From positions 1 to 10,836 of the forward strand of contig JALAGW010000076.1 of NCBI GenBank assembly GCA_022712235.1: a stretch of 10,836 bases of DNA, read 5' to 3'. A program made the translations under genes and the position numbers. The notes under the pieces are model-generated. The model was not told where the DNA came from, did no database searches, and saw nothing but the letters and a program-made list of their open reading frames with translations. This DNA comes from Brevundimonas sp. GTDB taxonomy: Bacteria; Pseudomonadota; Alphaproteobacteria; Caulobacterales; Caulobacteraceae. Positions 1-6,493 of this stretch are shown here, one piece after another (the stretch's first letter is position 1; every line of letters starts with the position of its first letter).

Positions 1-41
1 AAGCCGACGCCTATTCGGTCAGCTACGTGCGGCGCTTCTAG
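1..41 (+). CDS. C-terminal end of an upstream gene, possibly an outer-membrane beta-barrel protein (partial)
   Basis: Codons from base 3 read ADAYSVSYVRRF and then TAG at 39-41. Only 12 residues are visible. A perfect terminator follows 39 bases later on the same strand, which supports this as a real gene end. Alternating polar and apolar residues ending in Phe resemble the C-terminal beta-signal of outer-membrane barrels (TonB-dependent receptors, porins, autotransporters). That assignment is an inference from very little sequence, and the gene body lies outside the window. Confidence 0.5.
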   Translation, partial: ADAYSVSYVRRF

Positions 42-80
42 GTTTGGTCTGACGCCCGGTCTGGCGCTGGATACGACGAA

Positions 81-108
81 GGCCCGCTCCGGAAGGAGCG
101 GGCCTTTT
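81..108 (+). terminator. Rho-independent terminator of the gene ending at 41
   Basis: A perfect 10-bp stem (ggcccgctcc at 81-90 with ggagcgggcc at 95-104) closes a ggaa loop and is followed by TTTT at 105-108. The T tract is on the plus strand. On the minus strand the stem is followed by only two T, so it may stop the convergent gene at 129-395 less efficiently. Confidence 0.9.
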
Positions 109-128
109 CGTTGGTCTGAAGGGACAGT

Positions 129-395
129 TCAGGCCAGGCCGGGGGCCAGGGCCCAACGCAGCGAGTTCTCGCCGAACGGCTTGATGAAGAAGTCGCGATA
201 GCGTTCGAACACTTCCACGATCCGGGCCTTCAGGTCCTGGGTCACGGACTCGCCGCGCTGGCGTTTCAGCGCCGCCACGCAGTTGACCACGATGTCCTGA
301 TGGGCCGATCCGCCCATATGTTTCAGCACCGTGGCCACGTCATGCGCCAAGGGATCGCTGAGCTTTTCAGCCCACGGTGAAACGGTCTGAGTCAT
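129..395 (-). CDS. conserved-looking 88-residue protein of unknown function
   Basis: The frame starts at ATG 395 (MTQTVSPWAEKL) and ends at TGA 129. A TTG at 440 would add 15 residues, but the ATG is preferred. Its ribosome site is weak: GAGGGGG lies about 11 nt upstream. The protein is soluble, with no signal peptide or membrane segment. The segment VLKHMGGSAHQDIVVNCVAA followed by a second amphipathic helix looks like a small winged-helix-type fold, which is only an impression of the residue pattern. It ends in a Phe/Pro/Leu-rich stretch (FFIKPFGENSLRWALAPGLA). It is the last gene of the minus-strand run and lies 99 bp after the beta-ketoacyl synthase. I do not recognise the family with certainty. 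Confidence 0.7.
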   Translation of the reverse strand: MTQTVSPWAEKLSDPLAHDVATVLKHMGGSAHQDIVVNCVAALKRQRGESVTQDLKARIVEVFERYRDFFIKPFGENSLRWALAPGLA

Positions 396-494
396 TCGGG
401 CGCCATCCCCCTCGTTCTCAACACCTGTAACGGTTTGCAAAAAAATCCGAACAGTGCAAGCGCCGCCGGAAATAATGATTCCCGTTATCTCGCT

Positions 495-1640
495 TCAGGG
501 GCGCTTTTGCACAAAAACCGTGCCCGCCGAATAACCTGCGCCGAAGCTGCAGATCAGACCCGTATCGCCCGGAACAAAGCCGTCGTTGTGCAGGTGGAAG
601 GCGATGATCGACCCGGCCGAGGAGGTGTTGGCGTAGTCGTCCAGGATGATGACGTTCTCGCTCGGCTCGGGCTCGCGGCCCAGCACCTTCTTGCCGATCA
701 GGGTGTTCATGTTGATGTTGGCCTGGTGCAGCCACAGGCGCTTCAGGCCCTGCGGGACCCGGTCCAGTTCGGCGGCGTGGTCCAGGATCATCTCCGAGAC
801 CATGGGCACGACCTCCTTGAACACCTTGCGGCCCTGCTGGACGAACATCTTGTCGCTCAGGCCGTCGGACGAGACCGGCTCATGGGCGTCGGTCGGCAGG
901 GCGGCGCGGTTCAGGAAGCCGAAGTTGTTGCGGATATTGTTCGAGAAGCGGGTCTGCAGCTTCGTGCCCAGAATGTCCCAGCCGCCCGGCCCGGCCTGAT
1001 CCTCGGCCTCGATGATGACAGCGGTGGCGACGTCGCCGAAGATGAAGTGGCTGTCGCGATCCTTGAAGTTCAGGTGCGCCGAGCAGATCTCCGGGTTCAC
1101 CATCAGCACCGCCTTGACCGAGCCCGAGGCCACGAAGTCCGCCGCCGTCTTGATGCCGAAGGTGGCCGAGGAACAGGCCACGTTCATGTCGAAGGCGAAG
1201 CCCTCGATCCCCAGCGCCTGCTGCACCTCGATGGCCATGGCGGGATAGGGACGCTGCATGTTCGACGCGGCGCAGATGACGGCGCCGATCTCGCTGACCG
1301 GCTTGCCCCAGGCCCGGATGGCGTTCTCAGCGGCCTTCACGGCCATTTCGGCCAGGATGGACAGCTCGTCGTCGCCGCGCGCCGGCAGGTGCGGCAGCAT
1401 TCGCTCGGGGTCGATGATCCCCGACTTGTCCATGACGAAGCGCGCCTTGATGCCCGAGGCCTTTTCGATGAAGGCTTCGGACGAGGGCGTCTTGGCCTCC
1501 AGCTCTCCGGCGGCGATGGCTTCGGCGTTGGCCGCGTTCCAGCCTTCCGCCCAGGCGTTGTAGGCGCCGACCAGTTCCTCATTCGAGATCGACTGTTCGG
1601 GCGTGAACAGGCCGGTGGCGGAGATGACGGCTTTTTGCAC
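495..1640 (-). CDS. beta-ketoacyl-ACP synthase III, long FabH-like type
   Basis: This is a thiolase-fold condensing enzyme of 381 residues from a GTG start. The Cys-His-Asn triad is visible: Cys156 in NVACSSATFG, His305 in WLHQAN and Asn338 in DYANTSS. The C-terminal glycine loop is SFGAGYSAGT (365-374). It is longer than housekeeping FabH (about 320 residues) and closely resembles, from memory, the Pseudomonas aeruginosa PA3286 type. PA3286 condenses octanoyl-CoA with malonyl-ACP, feeding beta-oxidation products back into fatty acid synthesis. GTG 1640 is chosen because AGGGA lies about 9 nt upstream and homologues begin at this point (VQKAVISATGL). An in-frame ATG at 1682 would add 14 Arg/Ala-rich residues. 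It lies downstream of kpsC on the same strand with a 149-bp gap, so it may have its own promoter. Substrate choice is inferred. Confidence 0.92.
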   Translation of the reverse strand: MQKAVISATGLFTPEQSISNEELVGAYNAWAEGWNAANAEAIAAGELEAKTPSSEAFIEKASGIKARFVMDKSGIIDPERMLPHLPARGDDELSILAEMAVKAAENAIRAWGKPVSEIGAVICAASNMQRPYPAMAIEVQQALGIEGFAFDMNVACSSATFGIKTAADFVASGSVKAVLMVNPEICSAHLNFKDRDSHFIFGDVATAVIIEAEDQAGPGGWDILGTKLQTRFSNNIRNNFGFLNRAALPTDAHEPVSSDGLSDKMFVQQGRKVFKEVVPMVSEMILDHAAELDRVPQGLKRLWLHQANINMNTLIGKKVLGREPEPSENVIILDDYANTSSAGSIIAFHLHNDGFVPGDTGLICSFGAGYSAGTVFVQKRP

Positions 1641-1667
1641 TGTGTAGTTCCCTGACGCTCGGCGCGC

Positions 1668-1754
1668 GGCGCCTCGCTGCATGAGGGAACATGGAGTCCC
1701 CGGCGCTCGACAAGCCTTATGTCGGCGCCTCGCGGCGAAGTTCGGGCGCCTCGC
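1668..1754. repeat. three exact copies of a GC-rich 10-mer in the kpsC-KAS III gap
   Basis: The plus-strand 10-mer ggcgcctcgc occurs at 1668-1677, 1724-1733 and 1745-1754. The last two are 21 bp apart, about two helical turns, and the first lies 56 bp from the second. The 10-mer contains the palindrome GGCGCC. The spacing allows protein binding sites upstream of the condensing enzyme, but chance recurrence in GC-rich DNA is a real alternative. Confidence 0.35.
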
Positions 1755-1789
1755 GGGCCGGACTCAGTCCGTTGCGATGACGAACCTCC

Positions 1790-3850
1790 TCAATAGGCCG
1801 AGGGAAGGCTGCGGTCGAGACTGGCCTTGATGCCGCGCCACCAACGATTGATCCGCCCGCGCGGCGGGGCGGGCAGGGGATGGTCGCGGGCGGCGATCAG
1901 GGCCTCGACCAGGTCCTCGGCCTCGCACGGCCAGCCGTCCGGCGTGACATAGACCGGATAGCCGATCAGGGCGGCGTGGATGACGCTCTGCAAGCTGGCG
2001 CGGCGGGTGCGGCGTTCGAACGCCAGCCGGTCGTCGGTCAGACCCCAGCCCGCATAGAAGGGGCGGCCATAGACGCTGACGGCCTTGCCCCGCATCAGGG
2101 CCTCGAAGCCGGTCAGGGAGGTCAGGGTCGCCAGCCGGTCGCAGGCGTTCAGGCAGTCGATGATGTCCAGATCGTCGGCCGAGGCGTCGACCTCCTCCAT
2201 CGCCGCGTGGTCCAGCAGGCCCGGCCGGTTGCCCGCCGTCACGTCCGGGTGGTTGCGATAGATCAGGAAGGCGCCCGGATGATCCGCTCGGGCGGCCTTC
2301 ACCAGGCCCGAGTTGGTGCGCAGGTCGGGGCCGCAGCCCATCATGATCGAGCGGTCGTTCTCGACCTGACCCACGACCAGCAGGATGGGCTTGTCTTTCG
2401 GCCAATGCGCCGGGACGCTCGCGCCCTTCAGATTGTATTTCGACAGGCCCGCTTCGACCACGCGGGCGCGAAGGGCCGCGGCGCGCGCCGCCTGATCCGG
2501 CGACGGCTCGCCCGCCTCGATCAGGCTCTCCAACCGACTGGGCCGGGTCGGGTCGTAGTAGACGCCCTGATCGTCCAGCGCGACCGACAGGGCGCCGAAG
2601 AAGTCGGAGCCCAGACCGCGAGAACGGATGAAGCCGTCCTCCATCCGCACGACCGGCCCCTCGAAGGCGTCGGCGGCGGCGCGGATCTGCGGCGTCTCCT
2701 TGCCGGCCCACCAGATCAGCCTGCCGCCCGTGGCCCGCGCATGGGCGACGGCGGCGGAGGCGCGCCAGAAATAACGGACGCGGCCCTTGGGCGAGTTCAG
2801 CAGGCGGCGCACTGGCGGCCGCTTGGCCGGGGCGAATCCGACGGCCGCCCAGTCCCCCGCCAGCCGGTCGGCGCGGTCGCGCAGGGCGATCAGCCGCTCC
2901 AGCGCCTGTTCAGCCTCGCATCGCTGGCCGGTGACGGGATCGACATAGCGGGTGTAGGCGATCAGCGCCGCCGCCGCGATCTGCTCCAGATCGCGGGGGA
3001 CGCCGCGCCGTCCGGTCTGGACCGCATCCGTCGTCAGCCCCCAGCCCGAATAGAAGGGGGCGCCGAAGCAGCGCACCGTCAGGCCGCGCAGCAGGGCCTC
3101 GAACCCCAGCGCCGAGGTCACGACATAGACCGCATCCACCGCCGCCAGCAGGTCGGCGGGCCGCACGTCGCTGTCGATCAGGGTGACGTCCTGAAGTTGG
3201 TCCGCCGGGATGCAGCCCTGTTTGCGCCCCGCCGCCACGGCGGGGTGGCGCTTGACGATCAACTGGGCGTCCGGCTCGTCCCGCCGGGCGGTGGCCAGCA
3301 TGTCGGAGAAGCTGGCCTCGGTCGCCAGCCCATAGCCGATGGAGGCGTCGCCGAAGGTCTGGTCCACGATCAGCACCCGGCGGCCGGGTTTCAGCAGGAC
3401 GGGGTCCAGCGGCCCGCCCATGTTTGTCTTCGACACGCCCGACGCCACGATGCGGTCGATCAGGCCGCGCGCGCGGGCCGTCATGGCGGCGTCGCACCAG
3501 TCGGTGGCTGTGTCGATCAGTTGCTCCAGCCGACTGGGCCGGATCGCGTCGTAATAGACGCCCAGATCGTCGACGATCAGGCTGAGGCTGGTCGCCCCGC
3601 TTTCGCCCAGACCGACCGAGCGCAGGAAGCCGTCCTCCAGGGCGACATAGGGTTTGCCGCGTCTGGCCGCCCAGCGCCGCCCCGCCGCCGCCGTCGGCTT
3701 CATGCCCCAGCCGAGGACGGCCTCGGTCTGTGAACCCGGCAGAGCCGACAGGTCGTATTCGGGCAGGAAAGCCGACAGGAAGGGGACCTTCAGCACCCCC
3801 GGCGCGCAGGCCCAGGCGCGGGTTTTCGACAGTGTAAGCGGTGCGGTCAT
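1790..3850 (-). CDS. kpsC: KpsC/LipB-type capsule polysaccharide protein (dual beta-Kdo transferase)
   Basis: The protein has 686 residues (E. coli KpsC is about 675) and is built from two homologous modules about 332 residues apart. Paired motifs are EDGFLRS 72-78 and EDGFIRS 404-410, RPSRLEQLI 104-112 and RPSRLESLI 436-444, KRHP 200-203 and RNHP 532-535, GFEALLRG 249-256 and GFEALMRG 581-588, and FYSGWGLT 266-273 and FYAGWGLT 598-605. In the family the two modules build the poly-beta-Kdo linker on phosphatidylglycerol that anchors ABC-exported capsules, working with KpsS at the inner face of the cytoplasmic membrane. Both modules look intact. ATG 3850 has no clear Shine-Dalgarno. An in-frame ATG at 3892 would add 14 residues and has GGAG 8 nt upstream, supplied by a repeat element. 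No kpsS or capsule transporter gene is in the window. The gene lies downstream of the lyase gene across a 215-bp gap that holds two inverted repeats. Confidence 0.9.
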   Translation of the reverse strand: MTAPLTLSKTRAWACAPGVLKVPFLSAFLPEYDLSALPGSQTEAVLGWGMKPTAAAGRRWAARRGKPYVALEDGFLRSVGLGESGATSLSLIVDDLGVYYDAIRPSRLEQLIDTATDWCDAAMTARARGLIDRIVASGVSKTNMGGPLDPVLLKPGRRVLIVDQTFGDASIGYGLATEASFSDMLATARRDEPDAQLIVKRHPAVAAGRKQGCIPADQLQDVTLIDSDVRPADLLAAVDAVYVVTSALGFEALLRGLTVRCFGAPFYSGWGLTTDAVQTGRRGVPRDLEQIAAAALIAYTRYVDPVTGQRCEAEQALERLIALRDRADRLAGDWAAVGFAPAKRPPVRRLLNSPKGRVRYFWRASAAVAHARATGGRLIWWAGKETPQIRAAADAFEGPVVRMEDGFIRSRGLGSDFFGALSVALDDQGVYYDPTRPSRLESLIEAGEPSPDQAARAAALRARVVEAGLSKYNLKGASVPAHWPKDKPILLVVGQVENDRSIMMGCGPDLRTNSGLVKAARADHPGAFLIYRNHPDVTAGNRPGLLDHAAMEEVDASADDLDIIDCLNACDRLATLTSLTGFEALMRGKAVSVYGRPFYAGWGLTDDRLAFERRTRRASLQSVIHAALIGYPVYVTPDGWPCEAEDLVEALIAARDHPLPAPPRGRINRWWRGIKASLDRSLPSAY

Positions 3851-3896
3851 GGGGTCGTGTCTACGGTTTGTAGAGTCAGGGCGCCACCCCATGCTT

Positions 3897-3950
3897 CCTT
3901 CTCCCCTTGTGGGAGAAGGTGGGCGCCGGAGGCGCTCGGATGAGGGGTGT
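3897..3950 (+). repeat. 54-bp palindromic (REP-like) element, copy A
   Basis: The element has two hairpins. The first is 9 bp (ccttctccc 3897-3905 with gggagaagg 3911-3919, loop cttgt). The second is 5 bp (gcgcc 3923-3927 with ggcgc 3931-3935, loop gga). It ends with cggatgaggggtgt. Copy B lies inverted at 4011-4064 and matches 47 of 54 positions. The design resembles abundant intergenic palindromic repeats that I recall from alphaproteobacterial genomes. It lies just upstream of kpsC and would be transcribed in any lyase-kpsC readthrough message. Confidence 0.85.
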
Positions 3951-4010
3951 CGGCGCGGCGGTGGACGGCTGGGGTCTTCGCGTAGAGCGCATTTCGGAGA
4001 GGGCGCGCTC

Positions 4011-4064
4011 ACACCCCTCATCCGTCAGGCTCCGCCTGCCACCTTCTCCCACAAGGGGAGAAGG
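4011..4064 (-). repeat. 54-bp palindromic (REP-like) element, copy B, inverted relative to copy A
   Basis: Read on the minus strand it has the same layout as copy A: a 9-bp hairpin at 4042-4064 identical in stem and loop, then a 5-bp hairpin (caggc and gcctg around gga, 4026-4038), then cggatgaggggtgt. All but one of the seven differences from copy A fall in the second stem, and they form three compensatory pairs. The element ends one base from the stop codon of the lyase gene (TGA at 4066-4068). The two copies form a long inverted repeat around a 60-bp centre that shows no gene. Confidence 0.85.
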
Positions 4065-4065
4065 G

Positions 4066-4902
4066 TCAGTGGGCCGCCAGCAAATCCTGCGCCTGTTGCA
4101 GGTGCAGCCGCTCCACCATCTCGCCCTCGACGCGGATGACGCCCAGTCCGGCGGCTTCGGGCGCGGCGAAGGCGGCGACGACCTTGCGCGCCCATTCGAC
4201 TTCATCGGCCGACGGGCCGAACGCCGCGTTCGCGCCCTCGATCTGCGAGGGATGGATCAGGCTCTTGCCGTCGAAGCCATACAGCCGCCCTTGCGCGCAT
4301 TCAGCCGCGAACCCGGCCTCGTCCTTGATGCGGTTGAACACGCCGTCGATGACGCTCAGGCCGTTGGCCCGCGCATGGGCCACGACGGCCGCCAGCCACG
4401 GCTTCAGCGGTTCGCGGTCGGGCGCGGGGCCGGTCTTCAGATCCTTGGCCAGATCGTTGACGCCCAGCATCAGGCCGCTCAAGGCGCCGTCCGCTTCGGC
4501 GATGTCGCGCAGGTCCAAAAGAGCGCGCGGCGTCTCGATCATGGCCCACAGATCGGCGCCGGGGCGCAGCGCCGCCGACAGGGCGTGGACCATGGCCGCG
4601 CTCTCGACCTTGGGCGCGACGATCAGTTCGACGGGGGCGTCTTTCAGAGCCTTCAGGTCGTCGGCGCCCCACGGCGTGTCCAAAGCGTTGATCCGCACGC
4701 CGAGACGCGGGCCGAAGCCGCCTTCGCGCGCCGCCGCGACGGCGGCCACGCGGGCCTCCGCCTTCATTTCGGGCGCAACGGCGTCCTCAAGGTCCAGCAC
4801 CGCCACGTCGCAGGGCAGGGTGCGGGCCTTCTCGACCGCCCGCGCATTGGAGGCGGGCAGGTAGAGGACGCTGCGGGCGCGCGTCTTGGTCAGATGGCTC
4901 AT
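4066..4902 (-). CDS. HpcH/HpaI aldolase/citrate lyase family protein (CitE-like CoA-ester lyase)
   Basis: This 278-residue TIM-barrel protein is of the CitE / malyl-CoA lyase superfamily. Visible motifs are LYLPASN 13-19, LDLEDAVAP 36-44 (acidic pair), RINALDTPWG 70-79 with the CoA-binding Arg, PKVES 97-101, IETP 122-125 with the Mg ligand Glu123, LGVND 146-150 with the second Mg ligand Asp150, and GKSLIHPSQ 212-220. Family members cleave or hydrolyse CoA thioesters such as malyl-CoA, beta-methylmalyl-CoA or citramalyl-CoA. The exact substrate cannot be read here. No citrate lyase alpha or gamma subunit is nearby, so a stand-alone CoA-ester lyase or malyl-CoA thioesterase role is more likely than true CitE. 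ATG 4902 is preceded by GGAAG about 9 nt upstream. A promoter candidate overlaps the end of the preceding kinase gene. Confidence 0.9.
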   Translation of the reverse strand: MSHLTKTRARSVLYLPASNARAVEKARTLPCDVAVLDLEDAVAPEMKAEARVAAVAAAREGGFGPRLGVRINALDTPWGADDLKALKDAPVELIVAPKVESAAMVHALSAALRPGADLWAMIETPRALLDLRDIAEADGALSGLMLGVNDLAKDLKTGPAPDREPLKPWLAAVVAHARANGLSVIDGVFNRIKDEAGFAAECAQGRLYGFDGKSLIHPSQIEGANAAFGPSADEVEWARKVVAAFAAPEAAGLGVIRVEGEMVERLHLQQAQDLLAAH

Positions 4903-4929
4903 GGTCGGCTTCCAGGCTGCTCGGCGCGG

Positions 4930-4957
4930 ACCATAGCGGGCGCGGGGGCGTGATCAA
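4930..4957 (-). promoter_or_regulatory. candidate housekeeping promoter for the CoA-ester lyase
   Basis: On the minus strand TTGATCA (4957-4951) and GCTATGGT (4937-4930) are separated by 13 bp. This fits the Caulobacter housekeeping layout (TTGACG-like box, 10-14 bp, GCTANAWC). The first box overlaps the stop codon of the kinase frame. It would give a leader of about 20 nt before the ATG at 4902. The match was found by eye. Confidence 0.35.
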
Positions 4958-5842
4958 TCGGCCCAGAGCCTTGCCGCGCCGCGCACGCCCGAGGAATCCC
5001 CCCATTGCGCAGGCGCGATCCGTCCCTGCCAGTGATCGGAGAAGGCGTAACGCGTCACGATGTCAGGCAGGCGTTCATAAAGTTCGCCCACGTTCGACAT
5101 GCCGCCGCCAAGGACAAAGACCTCGGGATCGGCCAGGTTGACCACCATGGCCAGAGCGCGGCCCAGCCGGTCGATATAGCGGTCCAGAGCGGCGGCCGCG
5201 CCCGTGTCGCCCGCCCGCGCGGCCTCGACCACGGCCTGGGCCTTCCACGCGTGTCCGGTCGTCGCCTCGTGATCGCGCTGAAATCCGGTGCCGGACACCC
5301 AGGTCTCCAGACAGCCGTTGAGGCCGCACCAGCAGGCCGGGCCGGGCGCTTCGTCGGCGGAAGGCCAGGGCAGGGAGATGTGGCCGATCTCGGCCGCCAC
5401 GCCGTGCGCGCCCTCGATCAGCTTGCCGTCGACCACCAGCCCGCCGCCGCAGCCGGTGCCCAGAATGACGCCGAACAGGTTGGCGACGCCCGCGCCCGTC
5501 CACGGCCTCCGACAGGGCCAGGCAGTTGGCGTCGTTGGCCAGCCGCACAGGGCGCTTCAGCACCGTCGCCAGATCCTCGCCGAGAGGGCGGCCGTTCAGA
5601 TAGGTCGAGTTGGCGTTGCGGATCAGGCCGGTGCGCGGCGAGGGCGATCCCGGAATGGCCACGCCTACGGACCGTGCAGGGCCCGCCTCGGCCTCGACGC
5701 GTGCGATCAGTTCCGCGACGAGGGCGAGGGCGCTGTCATAACCGCCCGGATTGGGTTCGCGGATGCGGGCGGCGAAGGCGCCGTCGTCGGCGATGGCGGC
5801 CGCCTCGATCTTGGTGCCGCCGAAATCGACCCCGATCCGCAT
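4954..5842 (-). pseudogene. mak: Mak-type fructokinase (ROK family), frameshifted by one extra base
   Basis: Two overlapping frames join into one ROK sugar kinase of about 295 residues, close to E. coli Mak (302). The first frame gives DFGGTK 6-11 (phosphate loop), SVGVAIPG, NANSTYLNG and LANDANCLALSEAVDG, including the catalytic Asp of NDAN. The second frame continues with GAGVANLFGVILGTGCGGG, AAEIGHISLP, the zinc motif CWCGLNGCLETW, VLGGGMSNV and GDSSGVRGAARLW. They join only if one base of the ccc run at 5495-5497 is removed; the gene appears to read GGG where GG is expected. Uncorrected, the first frame runs to 5075 as nonsense. A true recent mutation or a sequencing/assembly error are both possible. 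No slippery heptamer suggests programmed shifting. Mak phosphorylates fructose and mannose with ATP. The ATG overlaps the msrC stop by one base. Confidence 0.85.
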
Positions 5843-6336
5843 CAGGCGGCGAAGACCCTGGCCATCAGCCGTTCCAGCGCCTCGGCGTCCACGACATCGA
5901 AGGCGGCGATTTCCGTGGCGTCCACGTCCAGCACGGCGATCAGCTCGCCTGTCTCATCCAGCACCGGAACCACGATCTCGCTGGCCGAACGGCTGTCGCA
6001 GGCGATGTGGCCGGGGAAGGCGTGGACGTCCTCGACTACCTGGGTCGCGCGCGTCTTCGCCGCCGCGCCGCAGACGCCGCGCCCGAAGGGAATGCGCAGG
6101 CAGCCCAGCGTTCCCTGATAGGGGCCGACCACCAGTTCCTCGGGCTTCATCTCGTCCACGACGTAGAAGCCGGTCCAGAAGAAGACGGGAAAGGCGTCGG
6201 CCAGCATGGAGGCGACGGTGGCCATGCGCGCCGTCCGGTTGGGCTCGCTGTCCAGCACGGCCAGAATCTCGGCCTCGACCTCGGCATAGCGTTCGGCCTT
6301 GTCGGCGGGGCGGTCGTCGCGGGCGACATAGGACAT
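5842..6336 (-). CDS. msrC: free methionine-R-sulfoxide reductase (GAF domain)
   Basis: The 164-residue protein is a single GAF domain with the family's three redox cysteines: Cys79 in GTLGCLRI, Cys89 in GRGVCGAAA and Cys113 in HIACDSRSASEIVVPV. Their spacing of 10 and 24 residues equals that of E. coli and yeast fRMsr (84/94/118 and 91/101/125, from memory). The enzyme reduces free L-methionine-R-sulfoxide in the cytoplasm with thioredoxin and helps repair oxidative damage. ATG 6336 has a strong AAGGAG site 7 nt upstream. The stop overlaps the kinase ATG (TGATG), implying translational coupling and one transcript. A promoter candidate lies just upstream. Confidence 0.95.
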   Translation of the reverse strand: MSYVARDDRPADKAERYAEVEAEILAVLDSEPNRTARMATVASMLADAFPVFFWTGFYVVDEMKPEELVVGPYQGTLGCLRIPFGRGVCGAAAKTRATQVVEDVHAFPGHIACDSRSASEIVVPVLDETGELIAVLDVDATEIAAFDVVDAEALERLMARVFAA

Positions 6337-6360
6337 GACGGCTCTCCTTCAGGACACCGC

Positions 6361-6387
6361 CATATAGGTTCAGGTCCCGTCGCACAA
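6361..6387 (-). promoter_or_regulatory. candidate promoter for msrC
   Basis: On the minus strand TTGTGCG (6387-6381) is followed after 12 bp by CCTATATG (6368-6361). The layout fits the Caulobacter housekeeping pattern, with a good -10 and a partial -35 match. Transcription would start about 20 nt before the ATG, near the strong AAGGAG site. Confidence 0.4.
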
Positions 6388-6423
6388 AGGGCGGCGGTGT
6401 AGTGCGAGAATTGGAACAAAATG

Positions 6424-6448
6424 GGAACAATTGACTTGAGGCGTGGTT
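6424..6448 (+). promoter_or_regulatory. candidate EcfG/SigT general-stress promoter for the small-gene run
   Basis: GGAAC (6424-6428), 16 bp, then GGTT (6445-6448). The alphaproteobacterial EcfG-type consensus is GGAAC, 16-17 bp, CGTT, so one base of the -10 box differs. It would start transcription about 40 nt before the ATG at 6494. A second GGAACAA (6413-6419) lies exactly 11 bp upstream of this one. TTGACT at 6431 is a possible housekeeping -35, but no convincing -10 follows it. Confidence 0.45.
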
Positions 6449-6493
6449 CGACCCCGCGTTAGCATCGCCTTCAATTCAGTGGAGGAGGCGAAG

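Noticed and set aside
446..465. sigma54-like GG/GC elements (CGGATTTTTTTGCA, minus strand) before the 88-residue gene
   Set aside because: The spacing between GG and GC is 8, not 10, and the upstream box does not match TGGCAC.
450..480. T-run terminator after the KAS III gene on the minus strand
   Set aside because: A seven-T run is present, but the preceding possible stem is only 4-5 bp with a large loop.
435..1655. 406-codon open frame antisense to the KAS III gene
   Set aside because: The opposite strand encodes a full condensing enzyme with its triad. This product is low-complexity and has no motifs.
1880..3733. 617-codon open frame antisense to kpsC
   Set aside because: It lies wholly opposite a gene with clear family motifs. 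Long antisense frames are expected when third positions are nearly all G or C, and its product has no recognisable domain.
6443..6493. 17-residue N-terminal extension of the 58-residue protein
   Set aside because: The strong GGAGGAGG ribosome site directly precedes the ATG at 6494 and would lie inside the extension.
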